A stretch of 64,000 nucleotides of DNA. Origin: Skeletonema tropicum. Taxonomy: Eukaryota; Bacillariophyta; Thalassiosirophyceae; Thalassiosirales; Thalassiosiraceae. The translations under genes and the position numbers were made by a program. The notes below the pieces were generated by a model. The model saw nothing but the letters and a program-made list of their open reading frames with translations, searched no databases and was not told the DNA's origin. Shown here piece by piece: positions 1 through 9,703 of this stretch (the first letter of the stretch is position 1; every line of letters begins with the position of its first letter). The DNA lies in the NCBI GenBank assembly GCA_037178625.1, contig CM074148.1:682001-746000 (forward strand), in the 5' to 3' direction.

Positions 1-1251
1 GTATTGTCGGCACGCCATTCTCCTTTGTAAATGTCGCCGTTTTCGAAATTGCAAGTTCCCTCTCCATGCCTCATATCGTCTTTCCATTCTCCCTCATACT
101 CAACACTTCCATCAGGGTACTTTGAGATCCCCTTGCCATGGTACATATCGTCTTTGAATTGTCCCTCGTATGACCTTCCATCAGGCCACTAAGGCGTGCA
201 TCCTGTCCTCTCTAAAATCTCCCTCATATGACCTTCCATCTCTGCTCCTCCAACTTCCCTTACCGTGCATTTTGTCATCAATCCATTCACCATCGTAGAT
301 TTCTTGATTTTCGAAGGTCATTACTCCTTTGCCGTGTTTTTTGCCCTCTTTCCATTCTCCTGTGTAAACGCCACCGTCTTCGAAATTGCAAGTTCCAATT
401 CCATCCGGAAGATCGTTTTTGTGTTCTCCCTTATAATACACACTTCCATCTTCGTACTTTTGGATTCCCTTTCCGTGAAATTTGCCGTCTCTCCATTCCC
501 CCTCATGTAACCATCCATCTGCATATTTGAGAGTTCCCTTGCCATGCTTCAAGCCATTTTTCCATTGTCCCTCATACACGTCACCATTGAGGTACTTCAT
601 CGTACCTTTTCCATCTTTACAGCCTTTTTTCCATTCACCGTCATAGGTGTCTTGATTTGCGTAGTTCATTGATCCTTTGCCGTGATTTTCGCCATCTTTG
701 ACTTCTCCTCTGTAGATGTCTCCGTTATTGGAACAGAAAGTTCCTTTTCCATCCATGCGGTCGTCTTTGAATTCTCCATAATATTGCACATTTCCATCAG
801 GGCGCTTTTCGATCCCCTTGCCGTGCTTTTTGTCGTCTTTGAATTCCCCCTCGTATGACCTTCCATCAGGCCACTTGAGAGTTCCTTCGCCGTGAAAGTT
901 GTCGTTTTTCAATTGTCCCACGTAAGATCTTCCATCAGCCCACGTGTAAGTTCCCTTTCCGTGCATCAACCCATTTTTCCATTCTCCCTCGTACACATTG
1001 CCATTCGAAAATATCTTTTTTCCTTTACCATGCGGCTTCTTATCGACCAACTCTCCCTCATATTCAATCTTGTTGTTCTTCCAAATGCCCTCACAGACAC
1101 GTCCGTCCTTATACGACATCTTTCCAATTCCGTGAGGCTTGGAATTTCGATATGCGCCCTTATACACATCACCATTATCGTAGTCGATTGTCCCTATGCC
1201 CGAAATCTTTATTTTGCAACTGCATCCTTTTCTAGAGACAGCCATCTCCAT
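1..1251 (-). pseudogene. MORN-repeat protein, frameshifted; 3' end lies outside the window
   Basis: The minus strand starts at the ATG at 1251 and encodes back-to-back MORN units (consensus Y-x-G-x-W/F-K-x-G-x-x-H-G-K-G) until a stop at 181 (356 aa). MORN repeats in other proteins bind membranes or scaffold partners. Below 181 the MORN pattern continues to base 1 in a different frame. Compared with the paralogue at 1575-3260 and with this gene's own repeats, the break is an 11-nt loss near 190-200, inside a unit that should read HGKGTLKWPDG. The gene is therefore a truncated 356-aa product or a pseudogene, unless the deletion is an assembly error. Many blocks are near-identical in DNA to the neighbouring gene, which points to tandem duplication with exchange. 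Confidence 0.8.
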
Positions 1252-1574
1252 GTTTGTTACAGAGAGATGATCTCTTTTATCAGCGTATTGGAAGCGTCGT
1301 CTTGATTCACTCTGGTAAGGGAGATATCTCTATTGTGAAAACACATCATGTTAATGTACCATACATAACACTTTAAAATTTCTGTTATATTATTACCATA
1401 CATAACACGTGCATGTTGATGTTGTGTTCCGCAAGAGCAAATCAAAGCAACGCAAGTCAAAAATTTGAAAATACCTGCAAGGCTTTCTTACTAAAAGGAA
1501 AGGATACGGGACAGAGATGACAATCATCAATCGAACTGAACAAACTGTACATAAGAATGATAGATCTCCTCACC
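1252..1574. other. Intergenic spacer between two tandem MORN genes
   Basis: AT-rich spacer. It holds two direct copies of ACCATACATAACAC about 40 bases apart (near 1357 and 1396). No gene or clear regulatory site was recognised. Confidence 0.4.
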
Positions 1575-3260
1575 TCATCTTGTGGTACAGGGAGTCGCAA
1601 CACTGTTGACTACAAAAAAAGGAAGATCTACACAATATATGTACTTTACAACACAATGCTGTACAATCAATAACTGGAAGGCAAGAATCCGTTTAAGTTT
1701 AAGATGGAGACAAGCTAACCTCTCGCGGCGCTTGGTAGGCACGGCGTCCTCAGTATCAGTGTCTTCATCCCATGGAGCTTCACGTTTCATGTTTAAATCT
1801 AATCTGGCTTCTTCGGCATCATAAAAGACTTGTTTGCTAACTCTAACAACATCTTCAAACAAGCCACGCTTCTTCCCTTCCTTCCACTCTCCAATAGATT
1901 TCAATATATCTCCAGCTGCGTATTCGTAGGTTCCTTTTCCATGCATCATGTCGTTGCTAAATTCGCCTTCGTAGACATCACCATCATGGAATTTCATTGT
2001 GCCTTTTCCAGTTTTACAGCCTTCTTTCCATTCACCGTCGTAGATGTCTTGATTTGCGTAGATCATTATTCCTTTGCCGTGTCTATTGTCGGCACGCCAT
2101 TCTCCTGTGTAAATGTCGCCGTTTTCAAAATTGTACGTTCCAACTCCATTTGAAAGACCGTCCTTGAATTCTCCCTCATACTCAACACTTCCATCAGGGT
2201 ACTTTGAGATCCCCTTGCCATTCATTTGATCGTCTTTGAATTCTCCTTCGTATGACGTTCCATCGGGCCATTTGTACGTTCCCTTGCCATTCATTTGATT
2301 GTCTTTGAATTCTCCCTCGTATGACGTTCCATAAGGACACTGAAAAGTTCCTTTGCCGTGCATGCTGTTGTCTCTAAAATCTCCCTCATATGACCTTCCA
2401 TCTCCGCTCCTCCAACTTCCCTTACCGTGCATTTTATCATCATTCCATTCACCGTCGTAGATTTCTTGATCTCCGCAGTTCATTACTCCTTTGCCGTGTT
2501 TTTTGCCCTCTTTCCATTCTCCTGTGTAAACGTCACCGTCTTCGAAATAGAAAGTTCCATTTCCATGCCGCATACCGTATTTGAAATCTCCCTCATAATA
2601 CACACTTCCATCAGGCCACTTCAAGATTCCCTTGCCGTGAAAAAAGCCGTCTTTGAATTCTCCCTCATATGACCTTCCATCAGCGAATTTGAAAGTCCCC
2701 TTGTCAAACAAGTCATTTTTCCAGTTTCCCTCGTACACTTCACCATTATGGTACTTCATTGTTCCTTTGCCTCCTCTACAGTTATTTTTCCAGTCACCTT
2801 CATAGGTGTCTAGATTTGCGTAGGTCATCACTCCTTTGCCGTTCATTTTGCCGGCACGCCATTCTCCTTTGTGGACGTTTCCGTTTTTGAAATTGCAAGT
2901 TCCCTTTCCATCCCGACTACCATCTTTGTATTCTCCATCATACCACACGCTTCCATCAGGGTACTTTGTGACTCCCTTGCCATGCTTTTTGCCGTCTTTC
3001 CATTGTCCCTCATAAATGTTGCCTCTCAAGTTTATCTTTTTGCCTCGTCCATTTGGCTTGCCATCTTTGTTCAACTCTCCCTCATAGTCAATCTTGCCAT
3101 TCTTCCAAATGCCCTCACAGACACGTCCGTCCTTATATGTCATCTTTCCAATCCCATGAGGGTCAGCATTTCGGAATGCACCTTCATACACATCGCCATC
3201 GTCATAGTGGAACGTTCCTTTGCCGGAATGATTTTTAATACACTTCTTCATTCCGCTCAT
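1575..3260 (-). CDS. MORN-repeat protein (561 aa)
   Basis: The protein is almost entirely MORN repeats, about 20 units of roughly 23 residues, from residue 10 to about 460. It starts MSGMKKCIKN. No kinase, SET or transmembrane domain follows. The last ~100 residues are charged (DEDTDTEDAVPTKRR) and then hydrophobic, and the tail after residue ~515 is low in MORN character, so the true 3' end may differ (an unrecognised intron or a different stop). Family knowledge suggests membrane-proximal scaffolding or phosphoinositide binding; nothing in the sequence narrows this. It lies head-to-tail with the frameshifted paralogue at 1-1251. Confidence 0.85.
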   Translation of the reverse strand: MSGMKKCIKNHSGKGTFHYDDGDVYEGAFRNADPHGIGKMTYKDGRVCEGIWKNGKIDYEGELNKDGKPNGRGKKINLRGNIYEGQWKDGKKHGKGVTKYPDGSVWYDGEYKDGSRDGKGTCNFKNGNVHKGEWRAGKMNGKGVMTYANLDTYEGDWKNNCRGGKGTMKYHNGEVYEGNWKNDLFDKGTFKFADGRSYEGEFKDGFFHGKGILKWPDGSVYYEGDFKYGMRHGNGTFYFEDGDVYTGEWKEGKKHGKGVMNCGDQEIYDGEWNDDKMHGKGSWRSGDGRSYEGDFRDNSMHGKGTFQCPYGTSYEGEFKDNQMNGKGTYKWPDGTSYEGEFKDDQMNGKGISKYPDGSVEYEGEFKDGLSNGVGTYNFENGDIYTGEWRADNRHGKGIMIYANQDIYDGEWKEGCKTGKGTMKFHDGDVYEGEFSNDMMHGKGTYEYAAGDILKSIGEWKEGKKRGLFEDVVRVSKQVFYDAEEARLDLNMKREAPWDEDTDTEDAVPTKRRERLACLHLKLKRILAFQLLIVQHCVVKYIYCVDLPFFVVNSVATPCTTR

Positions 3261-3489
3261 GCTTATACTAACTCTAACATTGAGAGCGAAGAAGTGAAAT
3301 ACTACTTATCTCCTCTCCTGTGCGTTTGCTGTTTGTCGGGAGAAATCACATTAGAGCACCCAGCGGTCTCAGGCACTGTATCTGGGCGGCGACCAGCGAA
3401 TAAGTATTGAGCTACTCCTCTCTCTCTACTTATTAGAGATTAGAGAGAGTAGTCTCTGTTCTCTGTAGTTACAACTACGTTACAACTAA

Positions 3490-4293
3490 CCAAGGGTAAA
3501 TAAATAGGGTATGTCACAAAGAGTGTGACGCTTACCGTCTCGTGGTGAAACTCAAACTGTGACACGAGGCCATTTTTACCGTATTCCTACGCTTGTACCT
3601 AATACTGTACAGAAATGTGCAGGAAACACATACAAATTTACCTAAGTAATAGTGGCGTTACGACTTTGGTTCCCTATAGTTGAGTCTCGCTTGCCTCGTC
3701 GTTTCCCGTCATCATCGAAAGCTCGAACTGATCATTCACCGTTCACCAGCCAAGGCAACGGCAACCATGGTCCACACTGCCGCCGCTGAAATAGACCAAG
3801 TTAATAGCCGTAATATGGGACGATTGGTGGCTGATCGTTACTATGGATTATAATGTTTATGTTGTCGTGCTTGGATCTAGCAGAAACGCTCGATGGGACG
3901 TTCAATAAGCACTGTTCTGTGACCGGCGCTCGCCGGACGTCACCGTCTAATATTGCCTCCATGCTGCCTTCCCTCGGCGAATTTGGCTGCGGCCAGGGTT
4001 TCAACACCAACTTAATAATCCATAGTAACGATCAGCCACCTCTCGGTCGATATTACGGCTATTAACTTAGTCTATTTCAACGGCGGCATCGGTGATCTCA
4101 TGGTTACCGTGCCTGAGCGCGCGGCAGCTGAGCGGCGTGGTTGGTGCTGATCATCCTGTTGACCGGCATTGACTTTCGCATTTGAGTTTGACCACGAGAC
4201 GGTAAACCAACTTCTTCATTTTTTTACGCGTTATCGTCGCGGTGTAAATTTCCCGCCAAAATTCGAGTCATACCCTATTTATTTACCCTTGGT
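3490..4293. mobile_element. Foldback (long inverted repeat) DNA element, 804 bp, TA target duplication
   Basis: The ends are perfect inverted repeats (ACCAAGGGTAAATAAATAGG at 3490; its reverse complement ends at 4293). Both are flanked by TA, as left by Tc1/mariner-type integration. The inverted repeat is not just terminal: imperfect arms extend inward, including a strongly matched block at about 3788-3850 against 4015-4080, leaving a loop of about 160 bases. No transposase is present. The short ORFs inside are products of the palindrome. Confidence 0.75.
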
Positions 4294-4389
4294 TACAACA
4301 ACATCATCCATCAAAAGAAGTAATATATGATCTGAATCTTCGATACTTATGTGTTTCTCGTTCGTATGTTGATCTACAACTAGAAATTT

Positions 4390-4517
4390 GATGTCACAAC
4401 GAGTTTTACATTTTATTTTCACTTCGGAATTAATACAATATTTACCGCGCAAGGAGAGTAGGTCGCAGTTCATCGATACTCCGCCCAGGTTAAAGTATGA
4501 TTCTTAGGGTTAAAAGT
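4390..4517 (+). repeat. Dispersed repeat, copy 1 (also at 11630-11752)
   Basis: About 125 bases, starting GATGTCACAA and ending CTTAGGGTTAAAAGT, match 11630-11752 in the same orientation with scattered substitutions. Shared blocks include GAGTAGGTCGCAGTT-like and TATGATTCTTAGGGTTAAAAG. No coding potential. It may be the end of an old mobile element. Confidence 0.6.
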
Positions 4518-4797
4518 TTCACAGTGGGCAGGGCGAAAGAGAGAAGAGACATATCCGCCCCTTTCTCCCAACAATTTAAATTAATTCAAATCAACGTGGG
4601 AATTGTCCAAAATCAAAAAGGACTTTCTTGTGAATTTCAAATGGCAAGATGGCTTCTACGTAGGAATCAATAGTAATTTTATCGGCTCCCCTGCTAGCTA
4701 AGATTGCATTTTTGCCGCCATTTCTTCGCATTTTTTCTTTGGAGGCACTTCATCATTGGATGCTCTCTATTGCCCATGCTAGATGATCTCCCTCCAC

Positions 4798-4812
4798 ACA
4801 ATATATAAATCT
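4798..4812 (+). promoter_or_regulatory. TATA-like element upstream of the 4872 gene
   Basis: ACAATATATAAATC lies about 65 bases before the ATG at 4872, a plausible TATA box and start-site spacing. This is inference from sequence only. Confidence 0.4.
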
Positions 4813-4871
4813 TCAGCAGACACTGCATAATACACTCTTTATCACCATCATCAACAACAACACAAGTCAAC

Positions 4872-5786
4872 ATGGGAGGAGAAGAAGTACTCTACCACGA
4901 CGTAAGTCCCCGTTCCTCAACCACCCCCGCCGTCGCCTCTGGCGCCGCGGTAGAAGAGGAAGAACCTCCAACTACCAAAAAGAAGACCAGCTTCTTTGCC
5001 AAACTTACCATTGCATCCGTTGTCATCATGGCCATTGTACTCTCTGTAGTATTGACTCGTAAGGGTGCCACGGATGCTTTCAAAAGGAATGATAAGGCAG
5101 AAAAGGGTGATAATGGGGTGGTGGAAGCTCCGTCGTATTATCCGACGTATTGGCCGACGTACATGCCTACTGACGGTGGTGGAGATGACAAGGACAAGGA
5201 CAAGGACAAGGACAAGGAGGAGGGTAGTAAAGATGGTGGTGACATTGCCGACATTGAGGAAGATAATAACAGCCTGCCAGTTGACTTTGCTGGCGTTGAA
5301 GACGTGTTAACTGCCAATGTAGAGGAGGAAGTGTTGGAGGAAGTGACCCCCGTCGAAGAAGAGGAAGTGATCGAAGAAGAGACAACCACTACTACAACTA
5401 CAACAGCCGAAGCCACCACACCCGCCGCTACAACCACCACAACCACAACCACAACCGAAGCCACCACAACCACCACACCCGAACCCCATCCAGTCTGCGG
5501 CGCCAACGTAACCTACAAGGTATTCAAACTCCAATACACACCCTCCTCCCCCGACGCCACCTACACCTTCTCGGCCCGTGATGCACCGTACACAATTTAC
5601 TCCTCCACTCCACCCGATTTACCCCTGAATGAAATGTATGAGGAGAAGGTATGTGTCCCAGCGGGAGAGTATGAGTTTAGTATGAGTGGGGGGGCGTGTG
5701 TGGATGGATATTATAGGGGGGAGATGATTTTGTTTTCGTGTGCGGAGGGGAGTATTGTGATTAATGTTGTAGAGAAGGGGGATTAG
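4872..5786 (+). CDS. Single-pass anchored surface protein with Thr-rich stalk (304 aa)
   Basis: Not a named family. Visible layout: an acidic cytoplasmic N-terminus of about 40 residues; a membrane segment at about 43-62 (LTIASVVIMAIVLSVVLTRK); a diatom-type PT motif (YYPTYWPTYMPT) near residue 90; KD and E-rich stretches; two poly-Thr blocks at about 170-205 that suggest an O-glycosylated stalk; and a small C-terminal domain (about 208-300) with four Cys (VCGANV, KVCVPAG, GACVDG, FSCAEG) that could form two disulfides. The orientation is probably type II with the C-terminal domain outside. The start is the first ATG after the TATA-like box, in context ACATGG. The acidic-N, TM, stalk architecture recurs in other genes of this window. 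Confidence 0.85.
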   Translation: MGGEEVLYHDVSPRSSTTPAVASGAAVEEEEPPTTKKKTSFFAKLTIASVVIMAIVLSVVLTRKGATDAFKRNDKAEKGDNGVVEAPSYYPTYWPTYMPTDGGGDDKDKDKDKDKEEGSKDGGDIADIEEDNNSLPVDFAGVEDVLTANVEEEVLEEVTPVEEEEVIEEETTTTTTTTAEATTPAATTTTTTTTTEATTTTTPEPHPVCGANVTYKVFKLQYTPSSPDATYTFSARDAPYTIYSSTPPDLPLNEMYEEKVCVPAGEYEFSMSGGACVDGYYRGEMILFSCAEGSIVINVVEKGD

Positions 5787-6597
5787 ATATGGATGGATAG
5801 AGTGAGGAGAGAGTGTGACGTTTGGAGAGAGAGAAGAAGAAGATCGGGGATGGATCTATTCTCTAGGAGAGAGAGGGAAAGTTATATACATTATATTAAT
5901 ACATGTGTGTGGGGGCGAAAGAAAATCTTATTGTGTAATGTTAACTAAACGTTTTGATTAATTAACCATATATATGTTGTGCCATATGGCTTGTATTGAT
6001 GCTGGCTGCTTCGAGTACTGCGTGTACAATAGATAGTATGCATTGTTGAGGTAGAGCTTAGCTAGTAGAGCGTTGAGAAGGAAGTAGAGTGTTCCACGAT
6101 CAAAGCATTCTTGATTCTTCTTCAATAGCAAGGGTGAATAATAGATAGACATACACATCGTTTCTCGAGGATAAAGGAAGCAAGAAGCAAGCACTACATA
6201 AGTATATATAATATAGAGTTCATTTGATATATAAGTATTCTCGAACTGGAGAACAACATGCAGTAGTGGATGTCGTATCGGTGAGAAAGAGTAAATCGTA
6301 TCTACTCTGATTTGATGTATTAATTCCGAGTGTGGAAGGATTCCAGATACTGTGCGAATTTCTTCCTCTGAATAAGACCAACTCCCAAAATTACACACAT
6401 GACCACCGACCACCGCCACCCACCGACCCAAAGGCACGCAAGCCGAGAGCCGAGAGCCAGAACCAAGCTCGCTAACCAAGCAAGGTCGAAGCTGCCTTGT
6501 GGCTCGCTTGCTTGTGAACAAATTGAAGTATTGTTGATTGAAATCACAGGTACGATAGACACCAACAACGTAACATCCTAAGAGGAAGTGAGTGAGT
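5787..6597. other. Intergenic region without a recognised gene
   Basis: It holds a GA-rich 3' flank (5790-5880) and AT-rich sequence. A 231-codon minus-strand frame crosses this interval, but its start is the reverse complement of the His/Thr-rich N-terminus of the next gene, so it was not accepted. Confidence 0.4.
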
Positions 6598-8484
6598 ATG
6601 ACAACAACAAATATGTCCACCAACCACAGCCACAACCACCACAACCACTCCATCGAAGACTACCATCATGATGTTGTCACAACCACCACAGATTTAGAAG
6701 AGGGCATTGAAATACCCCTCCCTCTCGAAGAGGGTGTGGAATTACCACTTGCCGCATTTGAAGGAATTGACAATAATCATCATAATACTGAACTTTTTGG
6801 AAATCAAACGAAGCGGGGGAAAGTGCCTTGTACTCCTACGACCATCACATCATCCTCTTCTTCATCGTCCGATGATGATGATGATGATGCGTTTGTAGAT
6901 GATACGCCCGATAGTGAAAAGTACACAACAACGTTCACATGGTCATCCTACAAAGTTAAAGTCTGGGCAATTATCCTCATTGTCACCTCCACTCTACTAC
7001 TTTTCAGTTATACCACCTTCCACCTCGTCACATCGAAAAAAAACTCACCTAACAATATCCACGACAACCTCGGGAACAACAACTTTCCATTAGCCAAAGA
7101 ATGTCAAGGACGATTGCGATACTAGTGGTGGTAATGACAATAATAATGATGGCGGCAGCAACAATAACAATATTTATGGTGATGGTGGAAAAGAAGACAA
7201 GCAAGAACCGTCAGAAAATATAATCGAAACAACAACAATAACTGCAACAACAGCATTCCACCAATCGTCCAATGATCAATTCTTCATCTTCGTCATCAAT
7301 CAACTACTCCTTCTACTACTACGGAAGAACAACCACCACCACCACCACCACCACGAGATCGATTCTTATTATCAGGTCAAAGTAACATGATCGGACATAC
7401 AACATCCAAGGCTTCCATCACAGGAAACGATGTCTATTGGAGGAAACTCAAGTCCATATTGGATTCCGCATCAGCGGCGGCGGCAGAAGGCGGCGGTAAT
7501 GGTACTACTACAGCAGGTGGTAGCACTACCACACTTGACACCATGGAGCAAGAATTGTACAATATAATCTACCAAGCAAACAATCCAACAAATGATAATA
7601 ATGATGATAGTAGTCACAGTACCATCGATCAAGTGGCAACAACATTAACACAAGGTATAATGGAACTCTACCAATCATCCCTATTAAATGATCTCGATAC
7701 TCCATTACAATATGGCAAGTGTTCGTTTGTGGAAGTAGTGGAGGATGATTCTCGTATCTACAATGTAAGTCGAGGGACTGTACCAATAAAATGGGATGCC
7801 AATTGTGGACAATCGTTTGGACATGAGTTATTATTTGGTCGAACTTTGGAATTGACAAATATTAGGAATGAGTATAGTTCGAGTAGTAGTAGTGGTGGTG
7901 GTGGTGGTGGTGGTAGTGAGTTTGAGTTGGTCAAGATTGCACGGGGTGGGAGTGGATTATATGAGCATTGGTATCCAAATCATGGGTTGCATTGGGATTT
8001 GTTAAAGCGTGTCATTGAAACGAGGAATAGGCAGGAGGAGGAGGTTGGTGGTGGTGGTGATTGGAAGGGATTTATTTGGCATCAGGGTAGTCAGGCAGCA
8101 TGGAGTGCATTGGAATATGGGGAGGATCGATCACATACCTACCATGGTAATTTGACCGGATTGGTCAATGAAGTACGTGAATTAATGTTTCAAAACTCCG
8201 TGACGTCATGGCGATGTAAGGAAGAGATACCAGTGGTAATTGTCCAAGTCGGATACTGGCCTAGCAATACTACCGTTGTTCCTGGTGCTGCCGCTGCTGC
8301 ACAACGAACACGAGATGCTCAAGCCAAGTTTTGCAATCAAGATCCACGTGCCGTATGTGTGAAGACGGACGATTTGTCAAGATTTTTTCATTATGATGTC
8401 GCTTCGTTTTTGATATCGGGGAATAGGATTGCACATGCGTATCAGGAGGCTTTGGAGGGTGTTGTGGAGTGTCCGGAGACGTGA
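6598..8484 (+). pseudogene. Membrane-anchored sialate O-acetylesterase-like (SASA/DUF303) gene with frame breaks
   Basis: The N-terminal part (ATG at 6598, frame open to a stop at 7125) is a His/Asn-rich and acidic cytoplasmic region followed by a membrane segment (VWAIILIVTSTLLLFSYTTF, near 6961-7020). The C-terminal part is a SGNH-type carbohydrate esterase: the nucleophile block FLLSGQSNMIGH (GQSNM at 7375-7389), the WHQGSQAAW block at 8077, and the Asp/His block DDLSRFFHYDVASF at 8368-8409. The two parts lie in the same frame but are separated by 7123-7275. There the natural low-complexity linker (DCDTSGGNDNNND...) reads in another frame, so at least two frame changes are needed. No convincing intron was found. 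It may be a real pseudogene or have indels in low-complexity sequence. The expected activity is removal of acetyl groups from surface polysaccharides. Confidence 0.7.
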
Positions 8485-9703
8485 GAGAGTTGTTCCATCA
8501 AGTTCATCACCTTCTTTGACATTGTTTTGATGGAACCCAAGTAAGTCATTGGAGTCGACTGTGTTGAGGTTGGAAACAGGCCTGCCTACGAATGAGCTTG
8601 TATAAAGAATGCTGCTCAATCTGAAAAGAAGGAAGGAAGCTACAGAGCAAGAAGCAAGAGCAAGGCAATCATGTTTGATGAAGATGGAAGATTGTAGAAT
8701 AGTAGTTAGAATAGAATGGCTTTGACGAGAGGCGATTAGCACTATCGCTTCGACATCAAGACCGACTAGTTATAGTGTTCAAAGAGAAGATTGAAATTGT
8801 GGAAGGGATGAACTCGATGCCCCATCTATCTGTCCGGAAGAGAGTCAGGCGGTGACTGCCTCGTTTCCTCGGATGGAGACGAAATACTCCATCGCATCAA
8901 TATGAGAAGGCGTCTCTGTCTCTATATATACTTTTCTTCCTCCTGCTCCTGCTGTCGCAAAAGATGGTTATTCAGATTCGAGCGGGAATTTGATCAATCG
9001 AATGGAGGCTCTTGTTTGATAAAAGCGGAGTTGCTTTGGAGCAAGTTTGAATAGGAAGCGTGGCGTTTAGAAACGATTCTGATAAAGAAGCGGAGGCAAT
9101 GGAAATGGAAGGGGTCTGTGACTGTGAAGTATACGACTGCAAGCCGAAAAAGCTCCTGTAGATGAATCTTCGACTGAGGACGAATCATCATCGGATGATG
9201 AGTCTCGGATTCAGATGACGAGGATAACCCTAAGAGTCGGAATGGAGAGAGAAATAGAGATGAATGATGGGCATTTGCAATGATGGCACTTGACTTGGAT
9301 TTAGATTTGGAATACTTGTATGTGTCCACAAGCATAAACTTAGTAGAAGACAGACAAATAGACATAGACGGAAAAAAAGTATACCAATACCATGCAGCTG
9401 CGCCCAGCTGCCATACTTTGCCAGTTGCTGCAGCATCTCATTGCCTCTAAATGATGTCCTACTCATTGGTTTCAAATAAAGATAAAGTTGGACGAATACA
9501 TCGATCATAATCATGTGCACTGAATGTAATTCAATCATAGAACAATATCAATATCCAAAACGCTGAAATAGCACATGCTAACCGTGTGGAGTGTCGACGT
9601 AATAAGTCAATGACTCTCTAGATCTAGAGAGACAGACATAAAGTACCTATGTACTTAAACATAGAGCTATCTTCGAATTTGCAGTATCACACCAATTTCG
9701 CCA
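8485..9703. other. Intergenic region, no supported gene
   Basis: Short frames only. The stretch 9152-9280 reads on the plus strand as an acidic Ser-rich peptide (DESSTEDESSSDDES) without a start or partner exon, perhaps a decayed exon. The overlapping minus-strand 123-codon frame is a shadow of this composition. Confidence 0.35.

Noticed and set aside
892..1305. Plus-strand frames opposite the MORN genes
   Set aside because: Shadows of the MORN repeats, with repeated composition and no independent signal.
5958..6653. 231-codon minus-strand frame starting MEWLWWLWLW
   Set aside because: Its hydrophobic start is the complement of the His/Asn-rich N-terminus of the 6598 gene; the rest has no family features.
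8994..9365. 123-codon minus-strand frame
   Set aside because: Ser/Phe-rich composition opposite an acidic plus-strand stretch; no motif or start context.
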